Assembly: GCF_000720135.1 (NCBI RefSeq)
Contig: NZ_JOIU01000064.1
Location: forward strand, 1-5,114
DNA: 5,114 nt
From: Streptomyces sp. NRRL S-1022
GTDB lineage: Bacteria; Actinomycetota; Actinomycetes; Streptomycetales; Streptomycetaceae
Direction: 5' to 3'
The translations under genes were made by a program, and so were the position numbers. Numbering within the stretch: position 1 is the stretch's first letter; each line of letters starts with the position of its first letter. Under the pieces are notes generated by a model that made no database searches, was not told where the DNA came from, and worked only from the letters and a program-made list of their open reading frames with translations. Of the stretch, positions 1-4,987 are shown piece by piece.

Positions 1-87
1 ATCAACGACATCGCCCGCGACCTCACCATCTGGTTGGCCGCCCGCGACTTCCCCGGACGGCCAACCAGGCAGGTCAGCGAGTTCTAA
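1..87 (+). CDS. 3' end of an unidentified protein gene (partial)
   Basis: An open frame enters from the left edge and ends at TAA (85-87), giving 28 residues that begin INDIARDL and end RQVSEF. Almost every codon ends in G or C, as expected for a real gene in this genome, which is the main reason for calling it. The fragment contains an amphipathic-looking stretch (DLTIWLAARDF) but no family motif I recognise, so no function is assigned. It converges on the minus-strand SpoIIE-like relic, whose stop codon lies only 8 bp past this TAA. No terminator hairpin is evident between them. The start and most of the protein lie outside the window. Confidence 0.6.
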   Translation: MNDIARDLTIWLAARDFPGRPTRQVSEF

Positions 88-95
88 AACACGGC

Positions 96-373
96 CTAGC
101 CGAACTGCTCGCCGCGGACATGGTGCTCCTCGATCAGGCCGTCGGTGAAGCACAGCACCCGGTCGCCGACCTGGAGCGTCTGCTCGCTGAGCTGGGGCTC
201 GTCGCCGCCGAAGCCGACCGGCAAGGTGGTGGGGCGCCCGCGAGCTGCATCCCCGTGATGCCGCCCTGGCCGCTGCGGATGCGGGACGGACAGGTGCGGG
301 AGCACCGGTTCGCGATGACGATGTACGCCGCCATCTGCCGGGTTACCCCTGCCTGCCTGGCGAACCATCGCAC
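96..373 (-). pseudogene. SpoIIE/PP2C-type serine phosphatase remnant
   Basis: The minus-strand frame ending at TAG (96-98) encodes TTLPVGFGGDEP, then GDRVLCFTDGLIEEH, then GEQFG. This is the ordered C-terminal signature of SpoIIE-type PPM phosphatases: a G-rich turn, then GDR-(L/V)-L-x-(Y/F)-TDG-(L/V)-x-E, then GE-x-FG. The TDG aspartate belongs to the metal-binding set in this family. Intact proteins continue some tens of residues past GE-x-FG, but here the stop follows at once, so the C-terminus is cut off. Upstream of about 235 the match fades. A neighbouring frame (roughly 260-330) reads AAYIVIAN, which resembles the preceding beta strand and suggests a frameshift. The N-terminal part, including the GD(F/Y)YD metal site, is not visible. 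In life such enzymes dephosphorylate anti-sigma antagonists. The family call is firm near 96-235; the upstream limit is a guess. Confidence 0.72.
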
Positions 374-736
374 CGAGTTGATGAACGACCGCCAGGGCGA
401 ACACCTCGACCGGCCCCCTGATCCGACTCACCTGGAGCGGCCGCCTCATTTCCTGTGACGGGACCTGGTTCTGCCAGCGCTCCGGCTCAGCGATCACAGC
501 GACCGCCGACCGCGCATACGTGTCGCCAAGCCCGCTGGAGGGCGTAGACGACCGCGCCGGTAGGTCGGTCCAGAACCCCAGGGCCACGTCGCCGGGGCAG
601 GGCTGGTTCGCAACCATGTGAACTCCGGCACGCTGCCGCCGATTGGGCCTGCCGAAACCGAGTAGAACGGCTGGTCATGGGAACGATCAGGGCTTCCGAA
701 CCGGCATCTCCGCTCGCCTACCCGCAAGGATCGCCG
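374..736. other. Intergenic stretch with no recognisable gene
   Basis: About 360 bases separate the phosphatase relic from the hypothetical gene at 737. Frames are open on the minus strand here (reading RRPLQVSRIRGPVEVFALAVV and further upstream), but they show no phosphatase N-terminal motif and no other family signature. They may be extensively decayed phosphatase sequence. The last 100 bases should contain the promoter of the 737 gene, but I see no convincing -35/-10 pair. Confidence 0.5.
726..730 (+). promoter_or_regulatory. Ribosome binding site fixing the 737 start
   Basis: AAGGA lies six bases before ATG 737. The alternative in-frame ATG at 677 has no comparable Shine-Dalgarno sequence, so 737 is preferred as the start. 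Confidence 0.6.
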
Positions 737-1297
737 ATGCTTCCTGAGGTCCGCCCCCACGTATCCGCTGCCCTGGCCCACCAGTTGGAACATCAACTAG
801 GTCTGGCTTCGCGTCTCGAAGCCGGCCGTCTCGATGTGGAGGGCGTCGCCGGCATCGCAGTCGTCGCGGCTGCCCACTCCGATGGCTATGCGGCCACCGG
901 TCATCTCCTCGGGCTGCTGGCCGCGCTGCCCGCCCCCACCAAGGCAGGAGAACGCTTCTGGTCGGACCTGTGGAGGTCTTCGGGCACCGCGTACCTGCTA
1001 CCCGTCAACATCAAGGCTCTGGTGCTGCGTTCCCTGGCAGGAGATGGAACCGCCCTGGCCCGACAGATCCTCTCGGCCGTTGATGAGATGACCCCGCCGC
1101 AGCGCGTCGCGGCCGGCGAGGTGATCGGTCAAGCCCTCGCCGAGTCCGACCATCTGCCCGACCTCAGGACACAGGTCATCGGAGAGTTGTGGCTCCGAGA
1201 TCTCGAACTCACCGCCTGGCGCGTTCTGCACGCAGACCGCAGATGGGACGATCCGGCCGGACGGCAAGCTTTCGTCGACGCATGGACGGGCGCCTGA
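737..1297 (+). CDS. Hypothetical protein, 186 residues
   Basis: The reading frame has strong G/C third-position bias and runs from ATG 737 to TGA 1295-1297. The frame is open back to ATG 677, which would add 20 residues rich in Pro, Ser and Ala. The AAGGA six bases before 737 makes 737 the better start. The protein is Ala- and Leu-rich and appears mostly helical, with no signal peptide, no membrane-length hydrophobic run and no cysteine. Notable segments are HQLEHQLGLASRLEAGRLD near the N-terminus, FWSDLWRSSGTAYLLPVNIK in the middle, and a Trp-containing C-terminus (WRVLHADRRWDD, then FVDAWTGA). I recognise no catalytic or binding motif and no family. It stands alone on the plus strand, convergent with the cold-shock gene, and is followed 17 bases later by a terminator-like hairpin. 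Confidence 0.7.
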   Translation: MLPEVRPHVSAALAHQLEHQLGLASRLEAGRLDVEGVAGIAVVAAAHSDGYAATGHLLGLLAALPAPTKAGERFWSDLWRSSGTAYLLPVNIKALVLRSLAGDGTALARQILSAVDEMTPPQRVAAGEVIGQALAESDHLPDLRTQVIGELWLRDLELTAWRVLHADRRWDDPAGRQAFVDAWTGA

Positions 1298-1314
1298 CCG
1301 TCTGCCGCTCCAGG

Positions 1315-1334
1315 CTGCGCGAACAGACGCGCAG
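1315..1334 (+). terminator. Terminator-like hairpin after the 737-1297 gene
   Basis: CTGCGCG (1315-1321) and CGCGCAG (1328-1334) form a perfect 7-bp GC stem with a 6-base loop, 17 bases past the stop codon. There is no T-run after it, which is common for actinomycete terminators. It is short, so support is moderate. Confidence 0.5.
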
Positions 1335-1424
1335 GGCATGCAGCACCCGAGCCGACGACGCTTGAAGCGCATGAGGTCAGGAGTTCCGGGCCGAGGTCGC
1401 ACCGCCCCCCGCACCTCAACAGCA

Positions 1425-1452
1425 GGGCCGCGCAGCCATGACTGCGCGGCCC
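1425..1452 (-). terminator. Terminator-like hairpin between convergent genes
   Basis: GGGCCGCGCAG (1425-1435) and CTGCGCGGCCC (1442-1452) form a perfect 11-bp stem with a 6-base loop. It lies about 118 bases past the cold-shock stop on the minus strand and 127 bases past the stop of the plus-strand gene, so it could serve either transcript or both. The lack of a closer strong hairpin after the cold-shock gene favours use by that transcript. Confidence 0.6.
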
Positions 1453-1570
1453 GTGATCCTGTGCACTCCCGGCACGAGAGCAGGCGCCTCGATCCAGGTG
1501 GGCGGCAGGGCCCGCACGGGCGTCGGCCACCGGACGCGGCGTGCGCGATCCCTCGTACGGGGCTGCGAGG

Positions 1571-1774
1571 TCAGGCCGGGGTGATGTTCTCGGCCTGCGG
1601 GCCCTTCTGGCCCTGGGTGACGTCGAACGTCACGACCTGGCCCTCCTGGAGCTCTCGGAAGCCCGAGGAGTTGATCGCGGAGTAGTGCGCGAAGACATCC
1701 GGACCGCCGCCGTCCTGGGCGATGAAGCCGAAGCCCTTCTCCGCGTTGAACCACTTCACAGTACCCGTTGCCAT
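1571..1774 (-). CDS. CspA-family cold-shock protein, 67 residues
   Basis: The complete single-domain cold-shock protein has the usual family length (67 residues) and starts [18 protein letters not shown]. The RNP1 motif is KGFGFI (residues 13-18) and RNP2 is VFAHY (27-31). The conserved Trp8, Phe15, Phe17, Phe28 and His30 form the nucleic-acid-stacking face of the five-stranded OB fold. The C-terminus ([15 protein letters not shown]) is typical of Streptomyces family members. Proteins of this family bind single-stranded RNA and DNA in the cytoplasm and keep RNA unstructured; several are cold-induced, but many actinomycete paralogues are constitutive. A GGAAGG Shine-Dalgarno (1783-1788) lies eight bases before the ATG. 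The gene lies 241 bp downstream of the MerR-like regulator on the same strand, so control by that regulator is possible but unproven. Which paralogue this is cannot be told from the sequence alone. Confidence 0.97.
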   Translation of the reverse strand: MATGTVKWFNAEKGFGFIAQDGGGPDVFAHYSAINSSGFRELQEGQVVTFDVTQGQKGPQAENITPA

Positions 1775-1862
1775 GTCTTATGCCTTCCAGTCGATGAACG
1801 CCTACCACTCCCTGTGGCAGACGGAGGTGATCGCCCTGGTCCCTGCGGCACAGCACAGCAAA

Positions 1863-1933
1863 ACGCCCACACCAAAGGCGCGGGCGGGGAATTCCGAACC
1901 ACGACAGCTGACACAGACGTTACACGCCCACAC
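1863..1933 (-). repeat. Direct repeat GTGTGGGCGT upstream of the cold-shock gene
   Basis: ACGCCCACAC occurs on the plus strand at 1863-1872 and again at 1924-1933, exactly 61 bp apart. On the minus strand this is GTGTGGGCGT twice, 90 and 150 bp upstream of the cold-shock start codon. A spacing near six helical turns would place both on one DNA face. It is a candidate operator pair, seen only as sequence. Confidence 0.35.
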
Positions 1934-1984
1934 ACCGCGTCACCACAGGGAAAGATCACGCCGCGCATCGAGACCGTGCGTGCG

Positions 1985-2008
1985 GTGCCCGCCGACGCTG
2001 ACGGGCAC
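1985..2008 (-). terminator. Possible terminator after the MerR-like gene
   Basis: GTGCCCG (1985-1991) and CGGGCAC (2002-2008) form a perfect 7-bp stem with a 10-base loop, starting 7 bases past the merR stop on the minus strand. No T-run follows. If it works, the cold-shock gene needs its own promoter inside 1775-1984. Confidence 0.4.
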
Positions 2009-2015
2009 GCTCATC

Positions 2016-2354
2016 TCAAGCCGCTGCCGTCGGGTTCGCCGATTCGGCGACGCGCCGGTATTCGGCGTTGAGGCGCTGGGCTTCCTCGAGCTGGTCTTCG
2101 AGGATGACGATCCGACAGGCGGCCTCGATGGGGGTGCCCCGGTCGACGAGTTCCCGGGCGCGGGCGGCGATGCGCAGCTGGTAGCGGGAGTAGCGGCGGT
2201 GGCCGCCCGCGGAGCGCAGTGGGGTGATCAGGCGGGCTTCGCCGATGGCGCGGAGGAAGCCTTGGGTTGTGCCGAGCATCTCGGCGGCCCGGCCCATGGT
2301 GTAGGCGGGGTAGTCGTCGTCATCGAGACGGCCGAACGTGTCGTCTGCTGTCAT
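2016..2354 (-). CDS. MerR-superfamily winged-helix regulator, 112 residues
   Basis: The protein has an acidic N-terminus (MTADDTFGRLDDDD) followed by a MerR-type DNA-binding domain. YTMGRAAEMLGTTQGFLRAI (residues 18-37) is the helix-turn-helix, LITPLRSAGGHRRYS (42-56) is the wing with the hallmark GGHRRY, and YQLRIAARARELVDRGTPIE (58-77) is the second helix pair. A short helix with EDQLEEAQRLNAEYRRV (86-102) follows and may form a dimerisation coiled coil. There is no effector-binding domain and no metal-binding cysteine cluster, so this is a minimal MerR-like protein, not a classic metal or drug sensor. ATG 2352-2354 is chosen because AGAGGT sits just upstream and the domain starts right after it. 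The frame stays open back to about 2621, but that extension is low-complexity with no family match. It lies upstream of the cold-shock gene on the same strand. Confidence 0.93.
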   Translation of the reverse strand: MTADDTFGRLDDDDYPAYTMGRAAEMLGTTQGFLRAIGEARLITPLRSAGGHRRYSRYQLRIAARARELVDRGTPIEAACRIVILEDQLEEAQRLNAEYRRVAESANPTAAA

Positions 2355-2379
2355 TGCACCTCTCTGTGGAACGCGTGGA

Positions 2380-2412
2380 GGGGCCCTGGCGCCGTACTGC
2401 CGCCAGGGCCCC
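2380..2412 (-). promoter_or_regulatory. Strong hairpin in the merR leader
   Basis: GGGGCCCTGGCG (2380-2391) and CGCCAGGGCCCC (2401-2412) form a perfect 12-bp, very GC-rich stem. The 9-base loop carries one copy of the ACTGC motif (GCAGT on the minus strand). The inner edge lies 25 bp upstream of the merR start codon. It could be a terminator for transcription arriving from upstream, an attenuator in the merR leader, or an operator palindrome. The sequence alone does not decide between these. Confidence 0.6.
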
Positions 2413-2988
2413 GAAGGAACTACTGCACCATCTGCCGGCCCTGATACTGCACCGGCCCTCTGTTTCCGCAGACCCGACCGAGATGCTGTCGGGGGCGCGG
2501 GGATCGCGGTTGCTCGACCGGAGACCACCTCACTATCGATGTCCTGCGGTACCCGGGTCCAAGACTTCCGCCCGGGCGATCCTGATGGCGCTCGGCTCCT
2601 CCGTTCTTCCCTCTTGATCAACTACTCACTAACGGAAACTGCGTACTACTGGTACTGCGAACTGCTGGTGGCCTCGAACACAGCCACTCTTCGGCAGCCA
2701 GCCCCGTCGCCCGTCCTGCGTCTGCTCCGGCTCGGAACCCCACTGCCGCACCCCCGGTGCGCGCGCCCGCAGCCGACGCCTTCACCGAGGCACTGCTCAC
2801 CCATGCCACTACTGGGTACTGCGAACCTGCACTTACCGGTACTGCCACTGCCCATACTGCTCATGGCGGCCCCTGATCACTGCGGGCCACCCGGTCCGGT
2901 CGTCAGTCCCGTCGCCGTCCTGCGAACGCCCTGGCTTCGGAACTCCACCACCGCACCGCCCTGCCAACTGCAACTGCGGTACTACTGC
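2396..2988 (+). repeat. Strand-biased ACTGC motif cluster
   Basis: ACTGC starts at 2396, 2422, 2446, 2638, 2654, 2661, 2742, 2792, 2818, 2841, 2847, 2856, 2879, 2967, 2973 and 2984: 16 copies in 593 bp. I find about five copies in the remaining 4.5 kb. The reverse complement GCAGT occurs once at the edge (2992-2996). The base before the motif is T in eight copies, A in four, C in four and never G. Spacing is irregular, though 2396/2422/2446 are 24-26 bp apart. The stretch has no convincing gene on either strand and includes AT-richer DNA around 2615-2660. Its role is unknown; protein-binding sites or a decayed repeat are both possible. Confidence 0.7.
2645..2830 (+). repeat. Imperfect direct repeat pair, about 21-23 bp
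   Basis: ACTACTGGTACTGCGAAC continuing to TGC (2645-2665) recurs at 2808-2830 as ACTACTGGGTACTGCGAAC continuing to CTGC. The two copies differ only by two single-base insertions. They are the longest related units in the ACTGC cluster, 163 bp apart. They suggest a longer ancestral repeat unit or a specific binding site. Confidence 0.6.
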
Positions 2989-3207
2989 CCGGCAGTTCAT
3001 CTCTCCGGGCCTCACTCGATCTCGACTACGACAGAAACCTTAACCACACCGCCGACCAATGTCTACTCCAGCAAGTACAGATTTTTGCGCGCTGGAAGAT
3101 GAAGTACTCCGCCTCGACCGGTCCCCATGGAGGGTTCAAGCAGCTGCGAGGCTCTGTCCGGCGCTCACAGTGACCCACCACCGTGTGGCATGTCGGGCTG
3201 GGCGTGA

Positions 3208-3369
3208 CGTCGCCGCCTGCGCCGCGGCTACCCGCGGCGGCACCGGCCAACACTGCTTCTCGCGAGGAACACCATCGACCGGCACGGACGTTTCCACAGA
3301 AGGCCCTGCGCCGCCTTCGACGATCCTCGGATGATCGAGCAGCTGGTGGCGAACCCGTACGGCCCCTGA
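3208..3369 (+). pseudogene. Coding-like scrap, identity unknown
   Basis: One plus-strand frame, open from just after TGA 3205-3207 to TGA 3367-3369, reads TLLLARNTIDRHG and then AAFDDPRMIEQLVANPYGP before the stop. From 3241 on, about 80 percent of codons end in G or C, and the residue composition looks like a natural protein C-terminus. There is no ATG or GTG with a ribosome binding site to begin it. It may be the tail of a gene whose upstream part is lost or frameshifted. I do not recognise a family. Confidence 0.35.
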
Positions 3370-3473
3370 CTCGAGCAGTCCGCGGGCTGCGGAGACACGG
3401 CCTCACGGCAGCAGGTGCCGTCATGCGTCGGCTGCGGTCCTCCGCCCCCTTCAGGCAAGCACTGGGGCTCTGC

Positions 3474-3526
3474 GGGGTGGGCAGGTGGAGGGCCGGGGCA
3501 CAGGGGTCGGGTAGCCGGGGCAGGGG
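3474..3526 (+). other. G-run cluster with G-quadruplex potential
   Basis: Eight runs of three or four G lie on the plus strand within 53 bases (3474-3477, 3479-3481, 3490-3492, 3495-3498, 3503-3506, 3509-3511, 3517-3520, 3523-3526). The last six satisfy the usual rule of G3+ separated by loops of 1-7 bases. It lies just upstream of the HATPase relic. G-rich DNA is common at this GC content, so function is not implied. Confidence 0.5.
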
Positions 3527-3540
3527 CATGGACGATTCAG

Positions 3541-3872
3541 AGGGTGACCCTGATGATCACGGTGATTGCCAGCGCCACAGCCGGCCGTGGCTCCTGACCC
3601 GGCGGACATTGTGGTCTTGGACGTGTCCGAGCTCCTCACCGATGCCCCGTGCCACGGTGGGGCCGCTGCACACTGGAACCGACTGCGCACCCCGACACCA
3701 TCGAGGTCGCCGTTCACGATCCCAGCCGGCATGTGGCGCGCATGCGCACCCCTGACCTGAACGGCGTAGCGGGGGCTTCGGCTGGCCCATGGTGACCGGC
3801 CTCGTCCACGCCACGGCGGTCACCCGCCGGGCCTCCGGCGGCAAGACCGTGAGCGCCTTCCTTGCCCAGTAG
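3541..3872 (+). pseudogene. GHKL/HATPase (RsbW-like anti-sigma kinase) relic with frameshifts
   Basis: Three successive plus-strand frames together spell the HATPase_c_2 fold of anti-sigma/regulatory kinases. First, APDPADIVVLDVSELLTDA then CHGG (about 3590-3663) is the N-box helix, normally xxSELVTNAxRHGG. Here the Asn that chelates magnesium is Asp. The frame then shifts, and DTIEVAVHDPSRH (from 3694) followed by MRTPDLNG is the central strand with its conserved D-(P/D). It shifts again, and GGFGWPMVTGLVHATAV (from 3774) is the glycine-rich ATP lid, followed by GGKTVSAFLAQ and TAG (3870-3872), the usual C-terminal strand. An extra shift near 3590 may join VIASATAG upstream. Intact relatives phosphorylate anti-sigma antagonists or bind sigma factors. 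At least two shifts in about 200 bp make an active product unlikely, unless they are sequencing errors. The 5' limit is uncertain. Confidence 0.8.
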
Positions 3873-3906
3873 CGTCACCGCTCAAGCAGCCGGATGGCCG
3901 ACGAAC

Positions 3907-4128
3907 ATGGTCCGCCTCATACCGCAGCCCGACGAGTTGCTGGTTGACGTTGCCGCCCTGGCGGAGTCCGGCCAGAGCAACCAGATGTCCCTGGCCGCGG
4001 CCACCGGTGGCGCTGTCATCACCGGTCGGCTGGCTGCCGAAGCGCTGTGGAGGCAGAGGGTGTCGGGCTGTACTGAGGGATTCCGCTCACTTCGGCGAGT
4101 TCGCCCGCCGTCTTCGACGCCCCCCTGA
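3907..4128 (+). pseudogene. Possible decayed gene of unknown function
   Basis: An open frame from ATG 3907 to TGA 4126-4128 begins MVRLIPQPDELLVDVAALAE and continues to AAATGGAVITGRLAAEALWR. Codons up to about 4055 end mostly in G or C. After that the bias breaks, and coding-like sequence seems to move to other frames (for example LHFHVARILQDNGDG at about 4150-4195), as if frameshifted. No Shine-Dalgarno sequence precedes ATG 3907. It starts 34 bp after the HATPase relic, on the same strand. I do not recognise the family. It may instead be non-coding DNA between 3873 and the operon terminator. Confidence 0.35.
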
Positions 4129-4211
4129 AGGAGGACGTGCCGCCCACGCGTCTGCACTTCCATGTCGCCCGGATCCTGCAGGACAACGGGGACGGGAACC
4201 CACCGCACACG

Positions 4212-4247
4212 GTGTGGGCCCGACCGGCGTACCGGTCGGGCCCACAC
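4212..4247 (-). terminator. Operon terminator, perfect 16-bp hairpin
   Basis: GTGTGGGCCCGACCGG (4212-4227) and CCGGTCGGGCCCACAC (4232-4247) pair perfectly around a CGTA loop. The hairpin begins 36 bases past the stop of the SCO5918-family gene on the minus strand. No T-run follows, as is usual in Streptomyces. It is symmetric and could also stop plus-strand transcription. Confidence 0.88.
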
Positions 4248-4283
4248 TGCTGCTCAGGTGTCGGCTCGTGTCTGTTTACCGGG

Positions 4284-4592
4284 TCAGACCGTGACGGGGG
4301 TGCCGAGCATCGCGGAGGCGCGCTGCATCGGGCTGAGGACGTCCAGGGGCGCCGCCTTGGGAACGGCGCGGCAGGTGAAGCCGAGCACAGCCATGGCCCG
4401 CAGGACCTCGGCGGCGCTGAAGTCACGGCGGTCCTGGCGCGTGATGACCTGGCCGACCTGCTTGACGGGGTAGTGGCGGCGGCCGATGATCACCGATTCG
4501 CCGGTGACCGGTTCGGGCTTGATGCCCTTCATCGATTCCAGCACGCCGCCCTTGGTGAGTTCGAAGGGGAAGCGGGCGATGACGCAGCGCAT
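4284..4592 (-). CDS. SCO5918-family protein, 102 residues
   Basis: The protein begins MRCVIARFPFELTKGGVLES and continues with KPEPVTGESVIIGRRHYPVKQ, ITRQDRRDFSAAEVLRAM and LGFTCR. From memory this matches the small actinomycete family named after Streptomyces coelicolor SCO5918, whose biochemical function is not known to me. It has no signal peptide or membrane segment, is basic in its first two thirds, and likely acts in the cytoplasm. The C-terminal 25 residues (from about AVPKAAPLDVLSPMQ) are less conserved-looking and may be variable. The start at ATG 4590-4592 is supported by GTGAGG a few bases upstream. It lies 50 bp downstream of the CBS gene, is last in the operon, and is followed by the strong terminator. 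Its association with a helicase and cold-shock genes suggests, but does not show, an RNA-related role. Confidence 0.9.
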   Translation of the reverse strand: MRCVIARFPFELTKGGVLESMKGIKPEPVTGESVIIGRRHYPVKQVGQVITRQDRRDFSAAEVLRAMAVLGFTCRAVPKAAPLDVLSPMQRASAMLGTPVTV

Positions 4593-4642
4593 GTGGCCTC
4601 ACAGGGAGAAGGGGGAGAACGGTCCGACCGGGGGTGGGCGTT

Positions 4643-4987
4643 TCAGCGGGAGAGGGCGAGGATGCCCGGGTCGCTGCCTTGCTCGTCGACCACCGGCAGG
4701 GCACCGAGCCGACGGGTGCGCATCGCATGCTCGGCTTGGGCCATCGTGGTCACGGGTGAGGTGGACGATCCGTGGTCGCCGAGGATGTCGCGCAGGCGGA
4801 CACGGTCCGTGTAGTCGGAGTTGTCACGGACGGCGGCGAGTTCGGCATGGGTGACCAGGCCGGTGCACTGGCTGTCCTGGTCGCAGACGACCAGTCGGAC
4901 CGTGCGGGCGGCGGCCATGACGGCCAGCGCCACCTCGACGCTCATGTCGTCACAGACCTGCGGTCCGGCCGCGTCCATGACATCCAC
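4643..4987 (-). CDS. CBS-domain pair protein, 114 residues
   Basis: Two tandem CBS motifs make up nearly the whole protein. The first, about residues 8-53, reads GPQVCDDMSVEVALAVM, then RLVVCD and CTGLVTHAELAAVR. The second, about 61-114, reads DRVRLRDILGD, then SPVTTMAQAEHAMRTRRLGA, LPVVDEQG and GILALSR. A CBS pair (Bateman module) typically binds adenosine nucleotides and acts as an energy or ligand sensor. With no other domain, this protein would have to act through a partner. The start is taken as GTG 4985-4987 (AGGA about six bases upstream); ATG 4976-4978, three codons later, is equally possible. Either start overlaps the 3' end of the upstream gene, implying translational coupling. The next gene begins 50 bp downstream. 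Confidence 0.9.
   Translation of the reverse strand: MDVMDAAGPQVCDDMSVEVALAVMAAARTVRLVVCDQDSQCTGLVTHAELAAVRDNSDYTDRVRLRDILGDHGSSTSPVTTMAQAEHAMRTRRLGALPVVDEQGSDPGILALSR

Larger units (their letters stand above)
2989..3540. other. Gene-poor stretch between the ACTGC cluster and the HATPase relic
   Basis: No intact gene is credible in these 550 bases. Frames are open on both strands but lack family motifs, ribosome binding sites and steady codon bias. Two things stand out and are listed separately: a coding-like scrap ending at 3369 and a cluster of G-runs at 3474-3526. Around 3030-3090 the DNA is relatively AT-rich (it includes ATTTTTG), but no clear promoter could be defined. Confidence 0.5.

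Noticed and set aside
1541..2444. Long plus-strand frames opposite the cold-shock and merR genes
   Set aside because: They are antisense shadows of two clearly identified minus-strand genes, common in high-GC DNA.
2355..2621. N-terminal extension of the MerR-like protein in the same frame
   Set aside because: The only upstream start is TTG 2621. The added residues look non-coding and include the 12-bp hairpin, while ATG 2354 has a good Shine-Dalgarno and fits the family length.
2396..2988. CRISPR array or tandem repeat reading of the ACTGC cluster
   Set aside because: The repeated unit is only 5-6 bp with irregular spacing. There are no 24-37 bp identical repeats with uniform spacers and no cas genes.
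2338..3102. A 254-residue plus-strand open frame across the ACTGC cluster
   Set aside because: Low-complexity Pro/Leu/Thr-rich translation, no ribosome binding site, overlaps the merR start, and no family motif. The repeated YYC/LP patterns come from the ACTGC repeats.
3059..3334. Small plus-strand gene beginning MSTPASTDFCALEDEVLRL
   Set aside because: No ribosome binding site, first codons of low G/C third-position content, and composition that soon becomes unlike a protein.
3026..3529. A 167-residue minus-strand frame
   Set aside because: Arg/Pro/Ser-rich with no motif, no ribosome binding site and no steady codon bias; typical of spurious frames in GC-rich DNA.
3820..3842. Hairpin CCGCCGG/CCGGCGG
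   Set aside because: It lies inside the coding sequence of the HATPase relic and is explained by its Arg-Arg-Ala-Ser-Gly-Gly codons.
4137..4814. A 225-residue plus-strand frame starting with GTG after AAGGAGGA
   Set aside because: The Shine-Dalgarno-like run is too close to the GTG, the frame crosses the strong terminator, and it lies opposite the SCO5918 and CBS genes.
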